Assembly: GCA_030686995.1 (NCBI GenBank)
Contig: CM060692.1
Coordinates: forward strand, 9,901,465 to 9,965,464
Reading direction: 5' to 3'
Length of the DNA: 64,000 bases
Source: Artemisia argyi
Taxonomy: Eukaryota; Streptophyta; Magnoliopsida; Asterales; Asteraceae
This document shows, piece by piece, positions 36,360-47,147 of this stretch. Both the position numbers and the translations under genes were made by a program. Every line of letters starts with the position of its first letter. The first letter of the stretch is position 1. Below the pieces are notes generated by a model. It searched no databases and was not told the DNA's origin. It was given only the letters and a program-made list of their open reading frames with translations.

Positions 36360-36480
36360 TTATGTAGAAAACAAAGAAAACAAACAAAAACACACAAAAC
36401 AAACAAACAAACAAAAACACAAAAAACAGAAAATATGCAAAATATACAATGAATGCAAACAAACAAAACAAAAACAAAAG
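36360..36480. repeat. AAC/AAAC low-complexity stretch
   Basis: Repeated CAAACAAAC and AAAACAC. The minus-strand F/V/C-rich ORFs here are artefacts of this. Confidence 0.85.
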
Positions 36481-36579
36481 GTTAGCAAAAATAAAATCTA
36501 AAAAAAACCTAAAAAAAGATCAAAAAGTTAGAAAACCTAATTAAAATACTAATAGATAAACAAGTTTTAACAATTCACC

Positions 36580-36596
36580 CCCCGGCAACGGCGCCA
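36580..36596 (-). other. Primer binding site of element A (Athila-type)
   Basis: The minus strand reads TGGCGCCGTTGCCGGGG, the site attributed to tRNA-Asp in Athila elements. It fixes the orientation of A. Confidence 0.85.
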
Positions 36597-36602
36597 AAAA
36601 CT

Positions 36603-38022
36603 TGATACGTGCGTTGTGTCATATGCAGTATAGGGGTAATTGCCTATTTCAAGTTCTACATTTATATTTATCCGACTTATCCTATAACACACACACTAAA
36701 GGACAGTGTATCCGATCAATATGTATATAGTGGTAAGTAGAGTGTCGATCACTAAGAGTGGAACGTGAAGCTTAATTTGTCTATCAGTATTTTAATATCC
36801 GAAGTTAGTTTTACAATATAATCTAACGCAAGGGGGATTAGTCTGAGAGACTAGCACAGTTTTGGTTTTATTAATCAGTAAATTAAACTAATGAAAACAA
36901 ATCAGCAAATAGCAACACGTACACAGATAGATAATAGAGACTACAAGAAGACCTGTCCTGATAATTAAGTAGCTTGTCACTTGTTTTATTGCTAGTTTTA
37001 TATAAACTGTATCGTAATCTATTCTCTCTCGTTGGATCGCAATATATCGGCGAGTAAACCCTTAATGATCACTTATGTCTATCCTACTTATCCAAAGACA
37101 TTAGATTAAATAGGCGAGGGGCAGATATGGCAGTTCACGGGCTCAGCTAGACACAGAGGTTATCAAAGCACTCATATAAGTCACCAAAGACATCAACATA
37201 TAAACTTAAATTAATGGGAAAGCAATATTAAGGGGAGTGTACGATGTTCCGTAGTCACATATCACAAGCCCATATATCCTGATGAATTAAAGCGTACTAT
37301 TACAATAAAACAAAACTACTTAATGAATTAAATACATGCAGGACCTTCTTACAGCTCTAATATCTTTGTTTGGAGTGTGTCTTTGTGAAGCTTCTTCGAC
37401 TGAATTCGTCTCCTTAGGGTTATGTTGCACACAAAATTCGTAACAGTCTTAGGGTATTTATACTTTCTGTCTGAGGGTTTGATGCGGCGCATTGAGTAAC
37501 GAGATGCGGCGCACTGACTTAACTTCGCGTGGGGTCCAAAATTAATATATTCTGGAATATTCGTACACCGCCTTTAGATGTGGCGTAACTTGATTCTTGT
37601 ATGCGGCGCATGTCCTTTAGCGTCTTGGATTATATCTGGTGAAGTCTTGATAGTTATACACCGTATGTCAGAAATATGATGCGGCGTATCTGGAGTAGAA
37701 CAAGCTTGATCTTCTTCGTTGACCAAAGTTTCATATGCGGCGCATGCTAGAATTGTATGCGGCACATTCATCTAAGTATAATATTGCGGCGTATCTGTTG
37801 AGAGAGATACGGCGCATCTTCTGGGTTTCAGTAGACTTTTGACATCTTGCTGGTTTTGCTCCATATTTCGTTGAAAATCATGAAGTTTCACCAATTGCTT
37901 GTTTTTACCTGAGAATTACTAAAGTAAATAATTAAGTATCGATTCTCATAAATAATACAATAAAACAAGTAAAATAAATAGGATAAATGATGACAATAGA
38001 ATGCACTTATTTGAGTTCGTCA
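36603..38022 (-). repeat. Right (5') LTR of element A
   Basis: 1420 bp, uninterrupted. It includes TATAAATA on the minus strand at 37455-37462 and the palindrome array 37481-37820 upstream of it. Confidence 0.92.
37481..37820 (-). promoter_or_regulatory. CGSCG-palindrome array upstream of TATA box, A 5' LTR
   Basis: Copies include GATGCGGCGCATTG (37481), GATGCGGCGCACTG (37502), TATGCGGCGCATG (two, near 37600 and 37735) and GATACGGCGCATC (37807). It is more regular here than in the 3' LTR. Confidence 0.65.
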
Positions 38023-40820
38023 GTGGGCTCCTTACGGATACCGATTGTGTGGCTCGGGAAGCTGCAATTTATGAGTTGATGCAGTATGATCAAGTTGAGA
38101 GAAATAAATTAATGCAGTGGAGCAAAGTTAAATGGGCAGTTGATGGGGACGAGAACTCAAGATATTTCCATGCCTCAATTAAGAAACGAGCCGTAAAACA
38201 CTGTATCAATGGGTTGTCGTGGGGTAGAAACTGGATTACTTTCCTAGAGGCGATAAAGGAGGCAACTTTCTCGCATTTTAAAGATTGTTTTAAAGAACCC
38301 GTTTATGCAAGGCCTCTTTTTCGAAGCAATCTGTTCCATTCCCTGGATTCTTCGGATGTTGATTTTCTTGAATCTTCTTTTTCTATGGAAGAAATTAAGC
38401 AGGGGGTGTGGACTTGTTCATGTTCAAAATCTCCAGGGCCTGATGGGCTGAATTTTGATTTTCTATGGAAGTACTGGGAAATCATCAAAGTTAATTTTTA
38501 CAATTCTTTAAAGCATTTTGAATCCACGGGCCACTTCGCAAGAGGATACAATCCTTACTTCACAGTTCTTATTCCAAAGAAGTGTGGCCCAATTGAAATT
38601 TCAGATTTTAGGCCAATTAGCCTTGATGAAATTCATTCATAAAATTATTGGTCCTAATAAAACGACATTCATCTCTAGGAGGCAAATTCTTGACGGGGTC
38701 TTGATTGCGAATGAAATTATCAACTATGCATCAAAGAATGACTTAAAGCTTTTATTGTTCAAAGTTGATTTTGAGAAGGCTTTCGATAGTGTAAATTGGA
38801 GTTTTCTCTTGGATATTATGTCCCAAATGTGATTCGGTTCAAAGTGGTGCTCATGGATTAAGGGCTGCTTAACTTCTTCAACAATTTCGATTCTTGTAAA
38901 TGGTTCTCCATCTAATGAGTTTAAGACGGAACGTGGTTTACGCCAAGGGACCCCCTTTCGCCATTCCTCTTCTTAATTGTTGCCGAATCTCTTCAAGTAT
39001 CCATCATTGAGGCGTGCAATAAAAATCTTTTCAAAGGTCTGTATTTAAATGAGGACAACACTAATTTATCCCTTCTCCAATATGCGGATGATGCACTCTT
39101 TTTTGGTGAATGGTCAGTGTGGAATGCTAAGAAGCTAGTAATGGTCCTAAAATGTTTCCAAGAGGCATCTGGCCTTCGTGTTAATCTCGCGAAAAGAAAA
39201 TTATATGGCATCGGTGTTAATTCAGAAGAAGTTAATAGAGCTACTAATATCCTAAATTGTGGCTACGACTCTCTCCCCATTGTATACTTAGGGTTTCTAG
39301 TTAGAAAGAAAATGAATCGTGTTGAGAGTTGGTGTGACGTTATAAATTGATTTACAAATTTTCTGTCCTCGTGGAAATAAAAAATTCTCTCCATAGGAGG
39401 TCGCTTGACTCTTACAAAAGCCGTCTTGGGTAGTCTTCCATTATTTTATTTTTCTTTTTTTAGAGATCCTTCAAAGGTTCTTCAGAAGTTAGAAAACATT
39501 CATTCTCGCTTCATTTGGGGATTCAAAGATGGAAGTAAGGGTATTTCATAGGTCAAGTGGAGCAAAGTATGCTCTAATAAAAATGTTGGGGGTTGGTTCC
39601 CTAAAAGCGTTGAATCTTGGTCTTTTAGGCAAATGGAGATGGCGTTTTCTCAACGAACAAGAAGCTTTATGGAGAAAGGTAATATCGGTTCTTTATGAAA
39701 ATGATGGTGGTTTCCAAAATATAACAGGTACAGGCAAAAAGAAGGGTATATGGGATGGCATTGTAAGCTCTTCTTTGGCTATTGATGACGTGAGATTGGC
39801 CTTTAGTCATTCGTTCATAAAGAAGGTTTCCAATGGTGACTCGACTTTGTTTTGGAAAGATTCTTGGGTAGCCCCTCGTCCTTGTCTCAAGCTTCGCTTC
39901 CCGCGATTATATGCATTGGAAACTAATAAAGCAACTAAGGTTAAAGATAGATGGCTGAGGTCTAATGGAAGTGGCATCAGCTCCTGGAATTGGAGATCTC
40001 ATCCAAGAGGTCGTGCTCTTGATAACTTAAACTCTATACAGACACTTCTAAATGGTACACAAATAAATGTTGGTTCCTCGGATAGATGGTTTTGGAATTA
40101 CGATTCTAAGGGTATATTTTTAGTTAAGCGATTAGCATCCTTCATTAACAATCATATTCTTTCTGAGGATTCTTCTATTCCCCATCATAAATGAATTCCT
40201 TGGTTTCCAATTAAAGTAAATCTTTGCGTCTAGAGAGCTGCTATGGATAGACTTCCTCCCTATCCTAATTTAGCTATGAGAGGTGTCATGCTTGCTTCTA
40301 CAATATGTCCAAAATACAATATGGAAGAATTTAGGGAGATTGTGGAATTTTCGACCTCATCATAGTTGTGCGTAACTCTGTTGTCTCGAGAGGTGGAAAT
40401 AGTAGTATCGCAAAAGCCTTTCATGGTGTTTGTTTCATTCTTGTTTGGTTAATATGGAAATGGAGAAACAACTATGTATATGCCTCGGGGGATCAAAAAC
40501 CAAAGGTTCTCGCTGAGGATCTTTTTTCACAACTTCTAAGGTATTCGTTACTTTGGATAGCAAACCAATCTTCTATGGCATCTAATGATTGGTCGGCTTG
40601 GATATCGAACCCGTCAAGTTGCATATCTTGATCGGTTGGTTAGGCGCAAGTTTGGTGTTGTTTATTTTGATTCTTCTTTTGTATGACAAGTTAACGGTGT
40701 AATTAATTTGGCCCCCACTTGGGGCCTCGAATATAAACGTTGCCATTTCCACAAAAAAAAAAAAAAAAAAAAGAATTGTTTTAAAACCTTCACACATAAA
40801 ACTGTCAAAATATTTGCTAC
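38023..40820 (+). pseudogene. LINE copy 1, fragment c: reverse transcriptase and C-terminal region
   Basis: Resumes the LINE after element A. RT motifs: CSKSPGPDGLNFDFLWKYW, LIPKK with DFRPISL, RQILDGVLIANEII, FKVDFEKAFDSVNWSFL, GLRQGTP and LQYADDALFFGEW (catalytic YADD). Then NLAKRKLYGIGVN, GRLTLTKAVLGSLP and RWFWNYDSKGIF follow. A deletion of about 50 bp after DFRPISL, stops, and several frameshifts break it. TAG at 39549-39551 is shared with LINE copy 2. A poly(A) run (40753-40772) marks the LINE 3' end, followed by flank also found after copy 2. Confidence 0.9.
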
Positions 40821-41032
40821 ACCCATGATGAGGCGAAAAATGATCCGTTTTTAGGGGGTCATTTAAGCCCGAATCCGACTTTATTTGATCAAATATTGCC
40901 CTAAATCGTTCCTTTTGTGATTTTAGGTGTTTGGAGAGTGAATTCTGGAAAAGAAGCCATTTTGGACGTTTTTGGAGCATAAAAGTGAAGAAAACGGCAA
41001 AGTACCAAATTTCCATGCTGAAGATACAAGGT

Positions 41033-41251
41033 GACGGCGTCAAGAGTTAAATCTTGACGGCGTCAGACATGAAGATTAAAATACCGAAGGTGGTGACGGC
41101 GTCAAACGCCTTCATGACGGTGTCAAAGTGGCAAGAATAAAATACCGTGGTCGGTGACGGCGTCACATAGGCCGTCATAAGTAGATCAAGGCCGTCCGAG
41201 GAAGTATATGGCGGCGAGGTGACGGCATCACATGTAACTCTTGACGCCGTC
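41033..41251 (+). promoter_or_regulatory. TGACGGCGTCA palindrome array in E U3
   Basis: Copies near 41033, 41055, 41095, 41115 (one base changed), 41155, 41220 (one changed) and 41242 (TGACGCCGTCA). The array ends 14 bp before the TATA box. Confidence 0.65.
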
Positions 41252-42184
41252 AGCCTACTTTTCCTATATATAGTTTTCTAGTTTTTTCATTAAAAAAAGA
41301 GAAGTTTTGGTGAAACCCTAAAGACGAATTTGGTGTATCTTTTACAGGTTTTTCAAGGGTTCCAAACCCTTGAGACCTTGCATTGTAATTGAGATAAGTG
41401 TTCTTCCAATTCAATCAATATGTCTATGTGTTGGTTGTTTATATCTTGTTCTTGTCTCAATTCTACTATGCTAGGCTAGATCTCTTTTGTGTTTGCTTAA
41501 ATCTAATGAAACCTAGATGTTGATTATGTGTTGATTACTTGTCTATTCTTGTCTTGGATGAATGATTTTATATGTTAGGCTTAAGAAAACTGGCAGATCT
41601 CCAAATGGTAACATGCTTGAACGTCTTAAGAAACATGAACCGAGGCGTACTAGGTCTTTATTGGTTGTATTTAATGCATGAGCCACTGTTTACAATCCCT
41701 ATAGTTGTGCTGGGTCATGGTGTAGGAGGAGATAAGAGCTCATAGAGTTGGGGAGTTATGTATGCCACCCCACGAATGGTATTAAGGAATACAATCCGTC
41801 ATCCATACAAGTATAACAAGTAATTAACGTGTAAAAGATATCTAGGGAGTAGTGAAGTCTAAGTAAACACAATTTCTCCAATTACTGCTCACAACCTTAG
41901 TATAATTAGTTTATTTTCATTTTTAGTATTTTATTTTGATTGCATCTTAGTTTTTGGTTAGTTGAATAGCAACTAATTCCGCCCACTCTTCCAAAACCCG
42001 AGATTTTACTTGCTTTCATAAAAATATAAAAATACAAAAATAATCATCCCTCACCTTTAGAACTATTAATTAGGTTTTCTAATCCTAGCGACACTATTCC
42101 TAAGCTGAACGATCAATCCCCCGGTACTTGTCACTATACTATACTACAACGATCAGGTACACTGCCTGGTGGGGGTTGTAAGCT

Positions 42185-42202
42185 TCTCGAGATCCCTCGA
42201 GA
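42185..42202 (+). promoter_or_regulatory. U5 hairpin of E LTR
   Basis: TCTCGAG, loop ATCC, CTCGAGA. Compare D, TCTCAAG and CTTGAGA: one pair changed on both sides, the loop kept. It lies 31 bases before the LTR end and 37 before the primer site. Confidence 0.6.
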
Positions 42203-42238
42203 GGTAAAACAAGGTGCGATTCCCACGCATCAAGTTTT

Positions 42239-42256
42239 TGGCGCCGTTGCCGGGGA
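42239..42256 (+). other. Primer binding site of element E (Athila-type)
   Basis: TGGCGCCGTTGCCGGGGA, matching the site of A, attributed to tRNA-Asp. Confidence 0.88.
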
Positions 42257-42403
42257 ATAGTTATTGTCTAGGTTAGGATTTCTTTTTATTAGGTCTACTT
42301 GCTAGATTCCTTTCTAGTAAGATTTTTATTTTTATTTCTAGGTCTTCTTTAGTCTATCTTATTTCTTTGTGCCTTTGTTCGTAACTCTTTACCATCCGAC
42401 ATC

Positions 42404-44557
42404 ATGGAAGGTGGTAACATCTTTGAACCCATCATCCCACCACAACAAAACCCACCATTAGAACCCCTTAGGCCCCGAACCTTAGGAGAGTATTCCCGAC
42501 CTAGCCACCTAGGCTACCGAAACACCATTGAGCTCACCGGAGACAATGTGACCCCCTTGCGATCCGACACCATCCGGTTGGTGCAAAGCGGATGTGCATT
42601 CCATGGACTTCGTTCCGAAGATCCAAACCAACACCTTAAGGACTTCCTCAAAATCGTAGATTCCATAGACCTAGGTGTTGAAACTAGAGAGACTACCCAT
42701 TTACGCCTATTCCAATTCTCTCTACGGGATCAAGCTAGTCAATGGCTTGAGCGTTTACCCGCGGGATCCATCACCACATGGGATGATCTCACCACTCGTT
42801 TCCTTGCTCAATTTTTCCCACCGGGGAGAACTACTAAGCTTAGGAATGACATCTTGATGTTCCAACAACGTCAAAATGAATCTCTTTATGAAGCATGGAC
42901 TCGTTTCAAGGACTTACTTCAAAAAGTCCCTCATCATGGCATAGATCTTTGGCTCCAAGTCCAAATCTTCTATGACCATATCGACATCTCCAAGAGGCGA
43001 ACCATTGACCAATCGGCCGGTGGTAAGCTACGTGATCTTAGTGAGGAACAATCATGGGAACTCATAGAAGATCTTGCTCTCTATGACAATGAAAGTTGGA
43101 ATGATCCCCGTGATTTGAACAAAACGGTCAAGGCAATATCTTTGCCTTCGAACAATTCAAGCACTCCCGACCGTTGGATCATGGAACTTGAGGACCAAGT
43201 CAAGTTTCTCATGAAATCTTACGAAGCTCCGAAACATTCAAGCCAAGTGAACAAAATCACTTCTTCATGCGAATTATGTAGTGGTCCCCATGACACTCGT
43301 GATTGTGTGGAACTCCCCGGAACAGCTTTTGCGTACTACGCATCCACGCGTACCGACGAAGCGGGAGATAAGTGGTACACTTTCAAGCCCGAGCCAAACA
43401 CATACGGTGATTCATACAACCCCTCATGGAAAAATCACCCAAACCTTAGGTGGAAACAAAATCAACCCAATTCTTCCAATCCGCCTAATCGTTACCAATC
43501 AAACGGTCCACCATCCAACCGTACCTTCAACAACAATCCTTCTAACAACTATGGTAGTACCAACAATCTTGAAGGATTGATGTCAAAATTCATGGCATCT
43601 CAAGAAGCCCGCATAGCTAGGTTCGAAACCGAATTCAACCAACAACAAACGGAGATGACCAACAAGATCGACAACTTGTTGAAAGCCCTCAACAACCAAA
43701 CATTAACCACACCTAGGAAGGACACTAGGGACACCAATAGTGGAATCCAAATTAAGGACCCCTCATCATCCAAACATGTCCACTTTGTCAATGTTGTCAC
43801 CATTAAACCGATAGATAGGGAGATTGAGGAAAGTGACAAGGATGAAGTTAGAATAGAAGCCAATAGTGAGAATGAGAGTAGGGAAGTTGAGGTTAATATG
43901 GATGAGGAATTGGAGGAGATAGAACCTATAGAGAAATACTTTGATAAGTTGCCAACCGAGGAAGAACGGGAATACCATAAGGATTTATTCGATAGTCCCG
44001 AGAAAACATATATTTTTGGCGACCCTCTGATCAAAATGGGAGATCCCTCCAACATTAACATCCCATGTAATATAGGGCACATGCATATATGGAAAGCTTA
44101 CATCGACCTTAGATCCCCCGTGAACATCATGACTAGGACTTATTACAATTGGGTGATGAAAAAGCAACTCAATTTTAGGATGATGCCCGGTAAGAATCTG
44201 ATAAGTAATTTTGCAGGAAGAGTGAAGGGATTGCATGTGATTATAGGGAATCTCACCTATGAGATTGATTTTATGATAGTGGAAGACACTCGTCCAGTGA
44301 TAGATGCTTGCCTAAGCCAAATTATATTCGGGAAGCCATTTGTTGAGGCCACTAGGATGAGTTATGATCCGACTTTAGGGATAGTTAGGTTCAAGAAAGA
44401 TAATGATGAGGTTGCTTATCAAATGCCCTACAAGATCGAACAATACCGCCTTCTCTCTAATTTCGAAAAGGAACATAAGCAAGCGGCTTATTCTAGGAAT
44501 GAGGAGGATAGACGTAGAGGAGTAGAGTATGTTAGAAATAGGATGCTTGGTTTCTAA
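42404..44557 (+). CDS. gag: Gag and protease-like polyprotein of element E
   Basis: 717 residues without an internal stop, from ATG 42404 (MEGGNIFEPIIPPQQNPP). The gag core at about residues 55-190 has FHGLRSEDPNQHLKDFLKIV, DQASQWLERLPAGS and FPPGRTTKLRNDILMF. A knuckle-like CELCSGPHDTRDC lies near 290. Asn/Pro-rich and acidic linkers follow. At about 570-690 is a protease-like region (AYIDLRSPVNIMTRTYY with Asp-Leu-Arg-Ser at the active-site position, then GRVKGLHVIIGNLTYEIDFM and IIFGKPF). It stops at TAA 44555 where D reads on for about 30 codons. It could form particles for family members; whether its protease works is doubtful. Confidence 0.9.
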   Translation: MEGGNIFEPIIPPQQNPPLEPLRPRTLGEYSRPSHLGYRNTIELTGDNVTPLRSDTIRLVQSGCAFHGLRSEDPNQHLKDFLKIVDSIDLGVETRETTHLRLFQFSLRDQASQWLERLPAGSITTWDDLTTRFLAQFFPPGRTTKLRNDILMFQQRQNESLYEAWTRFKDLLQKVPHHGIDLWLQVQIFYDHIDISKRRTIDQSAGGKLRDLSEEQSWELIEDLALYDNESWNDPRDLNKTVKAISLPSNNSSTPDRWIMELEDQVKFLMKSYEAPKHSSQVNKITSSCELCSGPHDTRDCVELPGTAFAYYASTRTDEAGDKWYTFKPEPNTYGDSYNPSWKNHPNLRWKQNQPNSSNPPNRYQSNGPPSNRTFNNNPSNNYGSTNNLEGLMSKFMASQEARIARFETEFNQQQTEMTNKIDNLLKALNNQTLTTPRKDTRDTNSGIQIKDPSSSKHVHFVNVVTIKPIDREIEESDKDEVRIEANSENESREVEVNMDEELEEIEPIEKYFDKLPTEEEREYHKDLFDSPEKTYIFGDPLIKMGDPSNINIPCNIGHMHIWKAYIDLRSPVNIMTRTYYNWVMKKQLNFRMMPGKNLISNFAGRVKGLHVIIGNLTYEIDFMIVEDTRPVIDACLSQIIFGKPFVEATRMSYDPTLGIVRFKKDNDEVAYQMPYKIEQYRLLSNFEKEHKQAAYSRNEEDRRRGVEYVRNRMLGF

Positions 44558-46492
44558 AAAGAATGGTTGCAACTAGGTCCGGAATACAAAACTGGTTTAG
44601 AAGACGACCTAGAGAGTGGAACCAATGACGAGATTACGTAGTAACCTATAGCCTTGAGTCTAGCCACAAGACTCGTAAATAAAGAAAAGCGCTTCTTGGG
44701 AGGCAACCCATGTTTTGTGTGATTTTATTTGTTTGATTGTTATTTGCTTCTATATGCATGTTTTATTTCTATTGTTGGTTGATTATGTTTCTCAATTAAA
44801 ATGTGGAAATACTTTATTATGTTGTTTGGCCTAGTCTTAACTTCAACCTAAAGGTATTTTTGCAAAAGATAAGTGTAAGGGGAAACCCCAAATATGTTTT
44901 TAAGAAACAAACCGATCATGATTCTCCACAATATTTAATGAACATGTATATTCGTATTTGTTAGAGTCAAATGCTTGTATTGAGTCATAATGAAGTTTTG
45001 CAGGATTTTCCAGGAAGTAGGACAAAGTTTTTCCAGAAATTTTCCGGAAACTTAACATAAGAATTTCTGCAGGTCCATTCTGACGGCGTCAGAGTATTAC
45101 TCTTGACGGCGTCAGGAGTTAAAATCTGGAAATTCTACCGGTTTTGTTTTTCTAATGGAGTCTTATGGTTTTTGTGAATTATTAAGTTTTATAATCTCCA
45201 GGAAATCTGCAAACTTCATTCCACAAGCATTATATCTTACTTGGCTTTCTAGGATTTAGTAACTTATATAGGATGCCGCCGATTTTACGCGAGGTTGCCT
45301 TGTCTATTGTTGTCAGGATTTACAGGTTATTTATGACAAAAAGATGATTTATATTCTGGAAGGGAAGCTTTGATTGTTCGTTTTCTTGGAGGAAGATTTA
45401 ACCTGGCCAACCTATAATCCATACCGAGCGAATCAGGGGAGTATTTGATTTCATTCTCTTTACCTCTTAACTTTTACATTCTTTACTTGAACATTGGGGA
45501 CAATGTTCATCCTAAGTGTAAGGGGAGGGTAAAAAGATGATACCTTACATGTGCACTTTCGCTTGAGTTTGTTTTGTTTGATAGTAGATGTGTAATAAAA
45601 CTATGAGAAATACTTGTTAGTGTAATTTTAGCGCCAAATTTAAAATTTTTTACAACATTTAGGAGTGAAACTTTAGCCATAGCAAGCGTCTCATGGATAG
45701 GAGATTGTATGACTAGCACATAACCGTATATTCAGAAAAATTTTCCACCCAAAAATGTGAGGTTCGCCTTTAGATTTGATAGGAAAAGCATTCATTATTA
45801 GTGCTTATGAGTGTACCGGTAGCATTTAGATTCTAGAACTTGCGTTAGTGATGCATCCCGAGACCGCTAGTGAGACTACATTCGTGTAGTAGGATTTACT
45901 ACATGATAAGAGGCATTAGGATCACCCTTGTGTTAAACCCGTATTACAATTACTTGACCATTTAAGTCATATTACTTGGCTAGTTAAGTCAACTAATTTT
46001 TCCCACACCCTTTGCGATGTACTCATTTTTAGTACACGAAACCCCTAGTACACCCCTCCGAGCCTATCTTTTCGTTTCTAACTTTAAGCATCTTACTTAA
46101 AGGAAGAATTTGTTACACCCCACTTAAATGTACACCCAAATCGCCTTAGCCTTCCGTGTATGCACTCATTTTTAGTGCATTATTGTTATTTGTTAAACCC
46201 TAAGTTAACTTTCTAATTGATTACATGGTTGCTAAGTCGAGTCATATCCTTGTACATATTGTTTTGGGACGATTGGGACTCATGGGTAAGTACTTATTTT
46301 ATGGAGTAATGGGGAAGAACATAATATATTACCCCCATATGTACGTTAATCTTAAAAGTGCTCCAAGTGTTTTGATTTTCTTAATTCGAGTCATTAGAAT
46401 AGTTTAATGTAAAGTATGTAAAGATTCAAGTGTAAGGGGAATGCTTATACCCCTATGATGTATTATTTTGGATGGTAGGGTAAGAGTGTATG

Positions 46493-46527
<35 letters not shown>

Positions 46528-47147
46528 GAAAAAATCAAGAAAAAAAAAAAGAAAAAAAAAAGAAAATAAAAAATAAATAAAAAAAAAGAAAAAAACATAC
46601 GGACTACCATCCCGTTTTTATTCTATGTTTATTTTATGTTTTTGTTATTTCTCATTTATTAGCTTAAGTCGAGTCTAGTCTTGGCTTAGCAACGCCATCT
46701 TGTACATGTAATTAACCAAGATTGTTAACTCGCCACCAGTAAAATTTCCTTTATCCAACAAAACCGTGTAATTCATATCCCTATACCTAACGTTACAACC
46801 CTTTTAAAAGACCTCTTTGATAGTTTATCCTAGGTGCTTACGCCATGTGGTGGAGGTTTGATCCTTTCCCAAGCCTATGGTAATCTATTTTGCTATGACA
46901 GGTAGTGAGAGATATCTTCCATTTCCATAATGTTATATTACTTTATTACACCCGAGAGATGTGAGTATCTAAACACTATTTGTGAGGTGCTTGTGTATGA
47001 CCTCCGTGCTTGTCTATTGGTCTTTAGTGGAACGATTATTTGTTGTAATTACTTTTATATTAGTGTTAAATGACCCCTAACTTGTCTTTTGAGAAGAATA
47101 AAAGCGCATTTGCTTGAGGACAAGCAAATCTCAAGTGTAAGGGTATA
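44558..47147 (+). other. 3' non-coding region of element E
   Basis: GGGAGGCAACCC block at about 44698-44709, two TGACGGCGTCA palindromes at 45081 and 45104, a long A run (46494-46525) with A-rich purine tail to 46595, and the 9-bp hairpin at 47108-47129. No domain-bearing ORF. Confidence 0.75.

Larger units (their letters stand above)
3587..38022 (-). mobile_element. Element A: large Athila-like Gypsy element, decayed, host of B, solo LTR and D
   Basis: LTRs begin TGAT and end GTTCGTCA or GTTCATCA, with a perfect target duplication GTGGG (3582-3586 and 38023-38027). The primer site at 36580-36596 (TGGCGCCGTTGCCGGGG on the minus strand, as in Athila) and the purine tract at 20783-20800 both fix minus orientation. 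Without its inserts the interior is only about 4.8 kb and lacks any RT or integrase that I can see. It holds one Athila-type upstream ORF remnant (34985-35767) and many CGSCG palindromes. The inserts are B in the left LTR, a solo LTR at 23032 and D at 26557. The element is non-autonomous or has lost its pol. Confidence 0.85.
40826..42232 (+). repeat. 5' LTR of element E
   Basis: Contains seven TGACGGCGTCA-type palindromes (41033-41250), a TATA box (41265-41272) and the U5 hairpin (42185-42202). Confidence 0.95.

Noticed and set aside
3587..38022. Element A as an autonomous Gypsy element with D gag as its own gag
   Set aside because: D has its own LTRs, target duplication and opposite strand, so its gag does not belong to A.
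46404..46610. Phe-rich ORF
   Set aside because: Product of the A-rich stretch in element E. The similar Lys-rich ORF at 32186-32410 in D is also low complexity.
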